Assembly: GCA_963827515.1 (NCBI GenBank)
Contig: CAWHBF010000025.1
Location: 434,001-498,000 of the forward strand
Origin: JABFSA01 sp963827515
GTDB taxonomy: Bacteria > Acidobacteriota > Vicinamibacteria > Vicinamibacterales > UBA2999
Length of the DNA stretch: 64,000 nucleotides
Direction: 5' to 3'
In this document: piece after piece, positions 35,822 through 43,070 of the stretch
Position numbering within the stretch: the first letter of the stretch is position 1
Layout: every line of letters begins with the position of its first letter
Notes under the pieces: generated by a model
The model's input: the letters and a program-made list of their open reading frames with translations, nothing else
Database searches by the model: none
Told to the model about the DNA's origin: nothing
Position numbers and translations under genes: made by a program

Positions 35822-36286
35822 ATGGATCGCTTCGGGGTTCTCTGTGCGACATGCGCCTACCTGGGGTACGTACCGATTGCGCCGGGCACCTTCGGGTCGG
35901 CGCTCGGGCTCATGCTCTTCTGGGCGGTCCGCAGCACGGGTTCGGCTGGCGTCGAGGCCGCTGTAATGACGGTGTTGTTCGCGGTTGGCGTGTGGAGCGG
36001 AACCGTGGCCGAGCGTCACTTCCGGGGCGTCGATCCTGGCCCGGTCGTGATCGACGAAGTGTTCGGCATGCTCGTGACACTCGCGTTTCTACCGGTCAGC
36101 ATGACCGGCGCGATCATTGGCTTCTTCGTCTTCCGTCTCCTCGACATCGTGAAGCCGTGGCCGGCCAGGCGTCTCGAGTCGTTGCACGGCGGGCTTGGCA
36201 TCATGGCCGACGACGGCATGGCCGCGATCTACGGCAATCTGCTCATGCGCGCGCTCATGGTTATCGCGCCGGGGTGGCTCGCGTGA
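35822..36286 (+). CDS. pgpA: Phosphatidylglycerophosphatase A
   Basis: Dephosphorylates phosphatidylglycerol phosphate to phosphatidylglycerol in the inner membrane. The 154-aa protein has GYVPIAPGTFGSALG at the N-terminus, the conserved acidic core DPGPVVIDEVFGMLVT, FVFRLLDIVKPWPARRLE and LGIMADDGMAAIYGN, plus hydrophobic segments. ATG 35822 gives the family N-terminus. Its stop overlaps cinA by four bases (GTGA). It heads a short run with plsY and gpsA, all phospholipid genes. Confidence 0.92.
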   Translation: MDRFGVLCATCAYLGYVPIAPGTFGSALGLMLFWAVRSTGSAGVEAAVMTVLFAVGVWSGTVAERHFRGVDPGPVVIDEVFGMLVTLAFLPVSMTGAIIGFFVFRLLDIVKPWPARRLESLHGGLGIMADDGMAAIYGNLLMRALMVIAPGWLA

Positions 36287-37551
36287 TTCACCGCGCGGCG
36301 ATTCTAGCAGTCGGCAGCGAGTTCCTCACGCCCATTCGGATCGACACGAACTCGCTCATGATCACCGAGCAACTCGAGCGGCTCGGGGTCGAAGTCATCT
36401 ACAAAGGCGTGGTCGGCGACGATCGACGGGAGGTCGCGGCCGCGGTGCAGGTAGCGCTCGAGCGGGTCGATCTCCTGGTGTGTTGCGGCGGGCTGGGGCC
36501 GACCGACGATGATGTCACGCGAGATGCGGTGGCTGAGGTCCTGGGGAGGGCCCTCGTCGAGGACGAACGAATCGTCGCCCAGATCGAAGCGCGCTTCGCG
36601 GCCAGACAGATGCAGATGCCTGCGATCAATCGCCGCCAAGCGATGGTGCCGTCCGGAGCCAGCGTCATCGACAATTCGAATGGCACGGCCCCTGGGCTGT
36701 GGCTCGAGGAGGACGGTCGCTCGGTGCTGCTCTTGCCGGGCCCGCCTCGTGAGCTCAGGGCGATGCTTGCATGGAGCGTCGAGCGGCTGCTCGAGCCGCG
36801 CTCGCCTGGCCTTGCGCTGGTGAGACGCGTGATTCGTATTACCAATCGCACTGAGTCACAGACCGAGGAGACGGTGCAGCCGCTGTATGCGCGCTGGGCG
36901 CGGCAGACGATTCAGGTGTCGGCCACAATACTGGCCTCACTCGGGCAAATTGAGCTGCACATTTCTTCACGTGCGGCGTCGCGCGAAGAGGCGCAATCGG
37001 TCGTGGACGCTGCCGCGCGTGAGGTGGCCGATGTCCTGGGCTTGGATGCGTATAGCGTTGATGGCCACCCGCTCGAAACGGTGGTCGGCAACCTGCTCGT
37101 CGAACGTGGATTCCGGATCGCGATTGCTGAATCGTGTACGGGAGGGCTGCTCGCGTCCAGGCTCACTGATGTGGCTGGCAGTTCGCGTTATGTCGACCGC
37201 GCCATCGTCGCGTACGCAAACCAGGCCAAGATATCGCTGCTGGGAGTCCCCGAGTCGACGATCGCGGCGGAGGGTGCCGTAAGCGAGCCGGTCGCACTCG
37301 CGATGGCCGAGGGCATTCGGAGCAGCGCCAGCGTCGACGTGGCTGTGGGCGTGACCGGTATCGCGGGGCCAGGCGGAGGCTCGCCAGAGAAGCCGGTCGG
37401 CACCGTTGCTGTGGCCGTCGTGGTTCCAGGGGAGGAGCGATCGAAGACCTTCCGCTTCATGGGTGATAGGGAGCAGGTGAAATTCCAGGCGACACAGGCC
37501 GCCCTCGACATGGTGCGTCGGATGCTGATGTCGCGCTCTCCCTCGGCCTGA
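36283..37551 (+). CDS. cinA: CinA-like protein (nicotinamide-nucleotide amidase / pyrophosphatase)
   Basis: A 422-aa two-domain protein. The N-terminal MoaB/MogA-like COG1058 domain (residues 1-170; AILAVGSEFLTPIRIDTNS, CCGGLGPTDDDVTRDAVAE) is associated with ADP-ribose or NMN-related pyrophosphatase activity. The C-terminal CinA domain (about 255-415; IAIAESCTGGLLASRLTDV, VGVTGIAGPGGGSPEKPVG) is NMN deamidase in characterised homologues. The GTG at 36283 overlaps the pgpA stop. It ends five bases before plsY. Confidence 0.92.
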   Translation: MIHRAAILAVGSEFLTPIRIDTNSLMITEQLERLGVEVIYKGVVGDDRREVAAAVQVALERVDLLVCCGGLGPTDDDVTRDAVAEVLGRALVEDERIVAQIEARFAARQMQMPAINRRQAMVPSGASVIDNSNGTAPGLWLEEDGRSVLLLPGPPRELRAMLAWSVERLLEPRSPGLALVRRVIRITNRTESQTEETVQPLYARWARQTIQVSATILASLGQIELHISSRAASREEAQSVVDAAAREVADVLGLDAYSVDGHPLETVVGNLLVERGFRIAIAESCTGGLLASRLTDVAGSSRYVDRAIVAYANQAKISLLGVPESTIAAEGAVSEPVALAMAEGIRSSASVDVAVGVTGIAGPGGGSPEKPVGTVAVAVVVPGEERSKTFRFMGDREQVKFQATQAALDMVRRMLMSRSPSA

Positions 37552-37556
37552 AGGTC

Positions 37557-38144
37557 ATGGAAGAGACCATGGCTGTTGTGTGGGGCTATCTCGCGGGTTC
37601 TCTCCCGTTGTCCTTCCTGCTCGCGAGGCGCCATGGTGTCGACCTGCGTCTCTCGGGGAGCGGCAATGTGGGCGCGGCGAATGTGCTCCGCACCAGCGGT
37701 GTGACGAGCGCGGCCCTGGCCATCCTCCTCGATGTGGCGAAGGGGGCCGTCGCGGTATTGGTGGCCATGCGATTCACGAGTGGTCGCACCACAGCTGTCG
37801 CCGCCGGACTGGCGGCCATCATCGGGCATCTGTACCCAGTCTGGCTGAAGTTCCGCGGTGGTAAGGGCGTGGCCACCTCTGCGGGCGTGTTCCTCGTCTT
37901 CGAGCCGTTGGCCGTAGCCATCGCTGGGGCCGTCTTCGCGGTGGGGGTGTCGTCGACCCACTACGTGTCCGTTGGTTCGATCACCGGCGCCTTGACGCTC
38001 GTCGTTGCAGTCGTCATTCTGGGTTCTCCCACAGCGGTCGTGGTGGCCGCCCTGGTTGCAGTGCTCATCATCGTGCATCGTCATCGGGGAAACCTCGGCA
38101 GGCTCTTGGCGGGCACCGAACGTCGGATCTGGGAACGGTCGTAG
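37557..38144 (+). CDS. plsY: Acyl-phosphate:glycerol-3-phosphate acyltransferase PlsY
   Basis: Inner-membrane enzyme making lysophosphatidic acid from acyl-phosphate and glycerol-3-phosphate. The 195-aa protein has the three PlsY motifs: GSGNVGAANVLRTSG, GHLYPVWLKFRGGKGVATS and a C-terminal HRGNLGRLLAGTE, among about five membrane segments. The ATG at 37557 is used; a second ATG four codons later is possible. It directly precedes gpsA, which makes its substrate glycerol-3-phosphate. Confidence 0.95.
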   Translation: MEETMAVVWGYLAGSLPLSFLLARRHGVDLRLSGSGNVGAANVLRTSGVTSAALAILLDVAKGAVAVLVAMRFTSGRTTAVAAGLAAIIGHLYPVWLKFRGGKGVATSAGVFLVFEPLAVAIAGAVFAVGVSSTHYVSVGSITGALTLVVAVVILGSPTAVVVAALVAVLIIVHRHRGNLGRLLAGTERRIWERS

Positions 38145-38155
38145 GGGAGGCGCGT

Positions 38156-39154
38156 ATTCGTCACGTAGCGATACTTGGAGCGGGGGGCTGGGGCACCGCG
38201 CTTGCCGTGCACGTGTCACGTGTCGGTCACGACACGTGTCTATGGGCGCGCGACGCGGCACTTGCCGACGACATACGGACTCGGCGAGCCAACGCCGTGT
38301 ACCTCCCGGATGTGTTGTTTCCGCCCAGCCTGCGGATTACCGCAGACCTTGCGGATGCCTTGCGCGATGCGGAGCTCGTCGTCGCCGCGCTGCCGTCCCA
38401 CGGCACGAGAGACATTCTCAGGCGCGCCGCACCGATGATCCGCCGCGACGCCATCCTGGTCAGCGCCACGAAGGGGCTCGAGCGGGAGACGCTGTTGAGG
38501 ATGTCGGAGGTGGCATCGCAGGAGCTGGGGCGGGAGGTCTCGGTTGCGGTGCTATCCGGCCCGAGCTTTGCTGCCGAACTCGCCCGCCAGCTGCCGACCG
38601 CCGCCTCCGTGGCGTCACGTCATGTCGCCGTCGTCGAACAGGTGCAGGCCGATCTCCGGGCACCCTACTTCCGGTTGTACGGCACGAGCGATGTAGTGGG
38701 CGTGGAAATCGGCGGGGCACTGAAGAACATCATTGCTATTGCCGCGGGTGTCGCGGAAGGTCTCGCGCTCGGGCACAACGCGCAGGCGGGTTTGATCACG
38801 CGAGGCCTGGCAGAGATCACGCGCCTTGCGTGCGCCGCCGGCGCGCAGCGGGAAACGCTCGCGGGACTGAGCGGCCTGGGCGACCTCGTTCTGACGTGCA
38901 CCGGCACCCTGAGCCGAAATCGCCACGTCGGGATCGAGCTCGCGCGGGGTCGTTCGGTCGACGAAGTACTCGCCGGCATGAAGATGGTCGCGGAAGGGGT
39001 GCGGACGACCGATGCCGCCCTGGCCCTCGGACAACGTCACGGAGTCGAGCTGCCGATCGCGACTCAAGTGGCCGCTCTCCTGGAGGGGCGCAACGATGCG
39101 CGAACGGCATTGTACGAACTGATGCTACGGCCCCAGCGTGCCGAGGCGGGATAA
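38156..39154 (+). CDS. gpsA: Glycerol-3-phosphate dehydrogenase [NAD(P)+] with probable ATT start
   Basis: Reduces dihydroxyacetone phosphate to glycerol-3-phosphate for phospholipid synthesis. The protein has the Rossmann motif ILGAGGWGTALA, VLSGPSFAAELA, GGALKNIIAIAAGVAEG (catalytic Lys) and GLGDLVLTCTGTLSRNR. The frame carrying the Rossmann motif has no ATG, GTG or TTG upstream of it before the plsY stop. The first normal start, GTG 38207, would delete the NAD-binding glycine loop. A GGGGAGG ribosome-binding site at 38144-38150 is five bases before ATT 38156, giving 332 aa, a normal length. A base error near the start is the alternative. Confidence 0.9.
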   Translation: MRHVAILGAGGWGTALAVHVSRVGHDTCLWARDAALADDIRTRRANAVYLPDVLFPPSLRITADLADALRDAELVVAALPSHGTRDILRRAAPMIRRDAILVSATKGLERETLLRMSEVASQELGREVSVAVLSGPSFAAELARQLPTAASVASRHVAVVEQVQADLRAPYFRLYGTSDVVGVEIGGALKNIIAIAAGVAEGLALGHNAQAGLITRGLAEITRLACAAGAQRETLAGLSGLGDLVLTCTGTLSRNRHVGIELARGRSVDEVLAGMKMVAEGVRTTDAALALGQRHGVELPIATQVAALLEGRNDARTALYELMLRPQRAEAG

Positions 39155-39164
39155 TGGGTGAGCA

Positions 39165-40088
39165 TTGGGATTCCTTGATCGACTTCGAGAAGGGCTGAGC
39201 CGCACCAAGCAGCAGATTGTCGGCCGCTTCGAGCAAATCGTCCAACAGGCCGACGCACCGGAGCGTCGAACCAGAGAGATCGACCCCGACACGACAGAGG
39301 CACTCGAAGAGCTGCTCTTGTCCGCGGATGTCGGCGTGGCCGCCACCGAGCGCATCGTCACTGCCGTTCGTACCCGAGCCCGCGCGGGTGAGAGTCTCCG
39401 CGATCTCGTCAAGCTCGAGATCCTGTCGATCTTCGACGCCGCCGAGCCGCCGCCCGTGTCGAGCCATCGCCCGCACGTCACGTTGATCGTCGGCGTGAAC
39501 GGCACTGGAAAGACCACCACCGTCGGCAAGCTTGCGAACGCATTGAAGGTGTCTGGGAAAGACCCGCTGGTGTGCGCAGCCGACACGTTCCGCGCGGCGG
39601 CAGTCGAGCAGCTTGCGGTCTGGGCCGAGCGTGCGCATGTGGATCTCGTCCGCGCGAAGGAAGGGTCGGATCCAGCGGCCGTCGTCTTCGATGCGATCCA
39701 AGCGGGGAAAGCGCGCGGTCGCGATCCGATTCTGATCGACACGGCGGGGCGGCTCCACAACCGTGTCAATCTCATGAATGAACTGGACAAGATCCGGCGT
39801 GTCGCGGCGCGCGCGACCGAGGGCGCTCCGCACGAGGTTCTCCTCGTCCTCGATGCGACGGTCGGACAGAACGGCCTTGCGCAAGCGCGGGAGTTCACCA
39901 GCGTGGCAGGCGTCACCGGGATCGTCCTGACGAAGCTCGACGGCACCGCGAAAGGCGGCATCGCCGTGGCGATCGCGAACGACCTCAAGCTCCCGATTCG
40001 CTACGTGGGCGTGGGTGAGGGCATCGACGACCTCATTCCTTTCTCGGCGAGGGAGTACGTGGACGCGCTCTTTCAGGAATCGTGGTAG
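39165..40088 (+). CDS. ftsY: Signal recognition particle receptor FtsY
   Basis: GTPase receptor that docks SRP-ribosome complexes at the membrane. The 307-aa NG-domain protein has the N-domain helices, G1 GVNGTGKTTTVGKLA, the insertion-box DTFRAAAVEQLAVWAER, DTAGRLHN, TKLDGTAKGG and GVGEGIDDLIPF. It lacks the long acidic A domain of the E. coli protein. The start is TTG 39165 (MGFLDRLREGLSRT). Its SRP partner ffh is 7 kb downstream. The stop overlaps ribD by seven bases. Confidence 0.94.
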   Translation: MGFLDRLREGLSRTKQQIVGRFEQIVQQADAPERRTREIDPDTTEALEELLLSADVGVAATERIVTAVRTRARAGESLRDLVKLEILSIFDAAEPPPVSSHRPHVTLIVGVNGTGKTTTVGKLANALKVSGKDPLVCAADTFRAAAVEQLAVWAERAHVDLVRAKEGSDPAAVVFDAIQAGKARGRDPILIDTAGRLHNRVNLMNELDKIRRVAARATEGAPHEVLLVLDATVGQNGLAQAREFTSVAGVTGIVLTKLDGTAKGGIAVAIANDLKLPIRYVGVGEGIDDLIPFSAREYVDALFQESW

Positions 40089-41170
40089 ACGACGCCCGGT
40101 GGATGCGGCGGGCGATGGCGCATGCGCGACGCGGCCTGGGGCGCACTGCGCCCAATCCGGTCGTCGGCGCCTGCGTCGTCGATGTCGACGAGGTCGTCGT
40201 CGGTGATGGTAGTCACGAACGGGCGGGGGAGGCGCATGCCGAGGTTCTCGCTCTTCAGGAGGCAGGTGCGCGCGCGCGCGGGGCTACCCTCTATTGCACG
40301 CTCGAGCCGTGCGTGCACACCGGGCGCACGGGCCCGTGCACGGACCGCATCATCGAGGCGGGCATCGCTCGGGTCGTGTCGGCCATGGAAGATCCCTATC
40401 CGCTCGTTCATGGACGCGGTTTCGCCAAACTGCGAGAACACGGCATCTCCGTCGAGGTGGGCATCGGCAGCCGCGAAGCCGCCCGCTTGAATCAGCCGTT
40501 CGTGACGACGATCCGAGAGGGACGACCGTTCGTGATCCTCAAGGCCGCCACGAGCCTTGACGGCCGGCTCGCGGCAGCCAAGGGCGAACGCACGCAGGTG
40601 ACCTCGGCGGCCGCGGAACGTCACGCACACTATCAACGCGCGCAGGTTGACGCGATTGCCGTCGGCTCAGAAACGCTGGTCGTGGACGATCCGTTGCTCA
40701 CCGCGCGATTGGTTTACCGGGAGCGGCCGCTGACGCGAGTCGTCTTCGACCGCCGTTTGCGTGCGACACCTGAGGCGCGTCTGTTTTCGACCCTCTCGGC
40801 GGGACCGGTGATAATAGTGACGTCGGCCGAGGCCGTGCGGCGACAGGCTCGACGGGCCAGCGCACTGGAGACCGCGGGAGCCACGTTGCTGGCCATGGAA
40901 GACCCAAATCTTGGTGACGCCGCAAAGGCACTGGGGCGCCAAGGCTTGCAGAGCATGCTGGTGGAAGGCGGGGCACTGCTTCACCAGGCCGTGTGGGATG
41001 CTGGGATCGTCGACTACGTCCAGTTGTACGTGGCGCCAACCACGTTCGCCGGCCACGGGCCCGCGCTGCTCGAGGGCCGGCCGTTCTCACCTGCGGCCCT
41101 CTTCGAGCAGAAGGTCCAGCCGCTCGGGCCTGATGTGTTGATTGAAGGTTATGTTCACCGGCCTGATTGA
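40082..41170 (+). CDS. ribD: Bifunctional riboflavin deaminase/reductase RibD
   Basis: Second and third steps of riboflavin synthesis from GTP. The 362-aa protein has the zinc deaminase domain (AHAEVLALQEAG; LYCTLEPCVHTGRTGPC, about residues 50-90). The C-terminal reductase domain (about 145-362) has KAATSLDGRLAAAKGE, VGSETLVVDDPLL and MLVEGGALLHQAVWD. The GTG at 40082 overlaps ftsY. Its end overlaps ribE by 20 bases. Gene order ribD-ribE-ribBA is a standard riboflavin operon lacking ribH here. No FMN riboswitch was seen upstream. Confidence 0.94.
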   Translation: MVDDARWMRRAMAHARRGLGRTAPNPVVGACVVDVDEVVVGDGSHERAGEAHAEVLALQEAGARARGATLYCTLEPCVHTGRTGPCTDRIIEAGIARVVSAMEDPYPLVHGRGFAKLREHGISVEVGIGSREAARLNQPFVTTIREGRPFVILKAATSLDGRLAAAKGERTQVTSAAAERHAHYQRAQVDAIAVGSETLVVDDPLLTARLVYRERPLTRVVFDRRLRATPEARLFSTLSAGPVIIVTSAEAVRRQARRASALETAGATLLAMEDPNLGDAAKALGRQGLQSMLVEGGALLHQAVWDAGIVDYVQLYVAPTTFAGHGPALLEGRPFSPAALFEQKVQPLGPDVLIEGYVHRPD

Positions 41171-41750
41171 AGCCGTCGGTCACATCGAAGAGCTGGAAGC
41201 GGTTGCAGGGGCCGTTCGGCTACGCATCGGTACGACGTTGGCGGTGGAGATGCGCCCGGGTGACAGCCTGGCCGTTGATGGCGTATGCCTGACGGCAACG
41301 GCTGCTGAGGGCGGGCACGTGTTTGCGGACGTGGGCCCGGAAACGTTGCGGGTGACGACGCTCGGGTCGATGCGGCCGGGGCAGTTGGTGAATCTCGAGC
41401 GTGCGATGCGAGCCGACGCTCGTTTCGGTGGACACTTCGTGCAGGGTCATGTGGACGGCACGGGGCTGGTGAAGGTCGTCCGAAACGAGGGCGAGAGCCA
41501 CTGGGTGACTATTTCGTTCGACGAGGCGCTCGCGGCGTACTGCATTCCCAAGGGTTCAGTTGCCGTGGATGGGGTCAGTCTGACCATCGCGGCGCTTCGG
41601 GACCACGAATTCGACGTAATGATCGTTCCGTTCACCTGGCAACACACGAACGTGCACGTACGGCGCCCGGGTGACCGGGTCAACCTCGAATGCGACATCG
41701 TCGGGAAGTACGTCGCGAGGGCGGCGCAGGTGGCGCTGGCAGCATCATGA
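41151..41750 (+). CDS. ribE: Riboflavin synthase, alpha subunit
   Basis: Dismutation of two 6,7-dimethyl-8-ribityllumazine molecules to riboflavin. The 199-aa protein has the two lumazine-binding repeats: MFTGLIEAVGHIEEL with VDGVCLTAT, and GHFVQGHVDGTG with VAVDGVSLTIA. ATG 41151 gives the invariant MFTGL N-terminus. It overlaps the ribD end by 20 bases and its TGA overlaps the ribB ATG by four bases. Confidence 0.94.
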   Translation: MFTGLIEAVGHIEELEAVAGAVRLRIGTTLAVEMRPGDSLAVDGVCLTATAAEGGHVFADVGPETLRVTTLGSMRPGQLVNLERAMRADARFGGHFVQGHVDGTGLVKVVRNEGESHWVTISFDEALAAYCIPKGSVAVDGVSLTIAALRDHEFDVMIVPFTWQHTNVHVRRPGDRVNLECDIVGKYVARAAQVALAAS

Positions 41751-42397
41751 CCACGAAGAGTACGAAGAGTACGAAGAGACCGAAGATTCGGATGGCCACA
41801 CGTCGTACGCCCTTCGCCACGATCGAGGAAGCGGTTGACGCCATTCGCGCCGGCCAGATGGTGATCGTGGTGGATGACGAGGACCGGGAGAACGAGGGAG
41901 ACCTGACGATCGCGGCCGAGAAGATCACGCCCGAAGTCATCAATTTCATGGCGACGCACGGTCGCGGGCTGATCTGCATGCCGATGACGGCCGAACGGCT
42001 CGACGAGCTCGAGCTGCCGCTCATGGTCAACCAGAACACGACGCCCTTCAAGACGGCGTTTTGCGTCTCGATCGAGGCAAAGCACTCGGTAAGCACCGGA
42101 ATTTCCGCATCGGACCGCGCGGCGACGGTGCTGGCGGCGATCGATGCGAAGACGAAGCCGTCGGACCTGGCTCGGCCAGGTCACATGTTTCCGCTGAGGG
42201 CACGCACCGGCGGTGTGATGGTGCGTGCGGGTCAGACGGAGGCGGCCGTCGACCTCGCACGGATCGCCGGGCTCTACCCGGCGGGTGTCATCTGCGAGAT
42301 CATGAACCAGGACGGCACCATGGCCCGGGTGCCTGAGCTCACGAAGTTCACCAAGAAGCACGGTCTGCTGATGGTGACGATCGCGGACCTCATTCAG
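41747..42397 (+). CDS. ribB: 3,4-dihydroxy-2-butanone-4-phosphate synthase (RibB part of RibBA)
   Basis: Makes the four-carbon precursor of riboflavin from ribulose-5-phosphate. Motifs: VIVVDDEDRENEGDLTIAAE, THGRGLICMPMT, HSVSTGISASDRAAT, RPGHMFPLRA and AGVICEIMNQDG. After ADLIQ at about 42397 the frame leaves the family, while removal of one G from the CAGGTACC run yields DLIQYRMRTERLV, the usual junction into RibA. So this is probably the first half of a fused RibBA. The 16 N-terminal residues (MTTKSTKSTKRPK and on) are encoded by an ACCACGAAG-type repeat; ATG 41792 is the likely ancestral start. Confidence 0.9.
41748..41785. repeat. CCACGAAGAGTACGAAG tract overlapping the ribB start
   Basis: Three near-copies of the unit ACGAAGAGT span the ribE-ribB junction and encode a TKS-TKS-TKR run. 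The unit resembles the arms of the inverted repeat at 28144. It may have inserted at the gene boundary and supplied an upstream ATG. Confidence 0.6.
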
Positions 42398-42404
42398 GTA
42401 CCGC

Positions 42405-43010
42405 ATGAGGACCGAGCGGCTGGTCAAACGCGTCGCATCGGCCGCGCTTCCGACCGATCACGGTCCCTTCCGAATCTGGGCGTACGAGAACCAGATCGAC
42501 AACGAAACGCACGTCGCGCTCGTCTGCGGCGAGATTGGCGACGGTCAGGACGTGCTGGTGCGCGTGCACTCGAAATGCCTGACCGGCGACGTCTTCCATT
42601 CCGGACGATGCGACTGTGGCGCACAGCTCGAAGCGGCCTTGGATCGCATCGCGCTGGAGGGCCGGGGGGTACTGCTCTACCTGAACCAGGAGGGGCGGGG
42701 CATTGGACTCGCGAACAAGATCCGCGCGTACGAGCTACAGGATCAAGGGCTCGACACGGTGGAAGCCAACGAGCGGCTGGGGTTCAAGGCCGATCAGCGA
42801 GACTACGGGATTGGCGCGCAGATCCTGGGCGACCTGGGCATCAAGACCATGCGGCTCCTGACCAACAACCCGAGGAAGTTCGTCGGGCTTCAGGGGTACG
42901 GTCTGGCGGTTTCCGACGTCGTGCCGCTCGAGATTCCTGCGTCCGACTCGACGCGGACCTATCTCAAGACGAAGAAGGACAAGCTGGGACACCGGCTGTC
43001 ATCCGTCTAG
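42405..43010 (+). CDS. ribA: GTP cyclohydrolase II (RibA part of RibBA)
   Basis: Opens GTP to the pyrimidine precursor of riboflavin. The 201-aa segment has zinc cysteines in HSKCLTGDVFHSGRCDCG, the LNQEGRGIGLANKIRAYEL signature and DYGIGAQILGDLG with the C-terminal MRLLTNNPRKF. It begins with ATG 42405 in the frame next to that of ribB. A single extra base at 42397-42398 separates the two, so a fused RibBA is more likely than two genes, though independent translation from this ATG is possible. Confidence 0.9.
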   Translation: MRTERLVKRVASAALPTDHGPFRIWAYENQIDNETHVALVCGEIGDGQDVLVRVHSKCLTGDVFHSGRCDCGAQLEAALDRIALEGRGVLLYLNQEGRGIGLANKIRAYELQDQGLDTVEANERLGFKADQRDYGIGAQILGDLGIKTMRLLTNNPRKFVGLQGYGLAVSDVVPLEIPASDSTRTYLKTKKDKLGHRLSSV

Positions 43011-43015
43011 CCGGG

Positions 43016-43031
43016 CCGGCGGAGCCGCCGG
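43016..43031. terminator. Short GC hairpin between convergent ribA and deacetylase genes
   Basis: CCGGCGG and CCGCCGG form a perfect 7-bp stem with an AG loop, five bases past the ribA stop. There is no T-tract, so intrinsic termination is uncertain. Confidence 0.3.
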
Positions 43032-43070
43032 GACCTTCGAAGCACTCGACCGATCGCTAGTGGACGAGCC

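Noticed and set aside
39990..40090. FMN riboswitch ahead of ribD
   Set aside because: ribD overlaps the ftsY stop, leaving no leader, and no RFN-like pattern is visible.
42405..43060. Continuation of the ribB frame to 43060
   Set aside because: It is an Arg/Gly-rich overlap of the well-conserved ribA frame.
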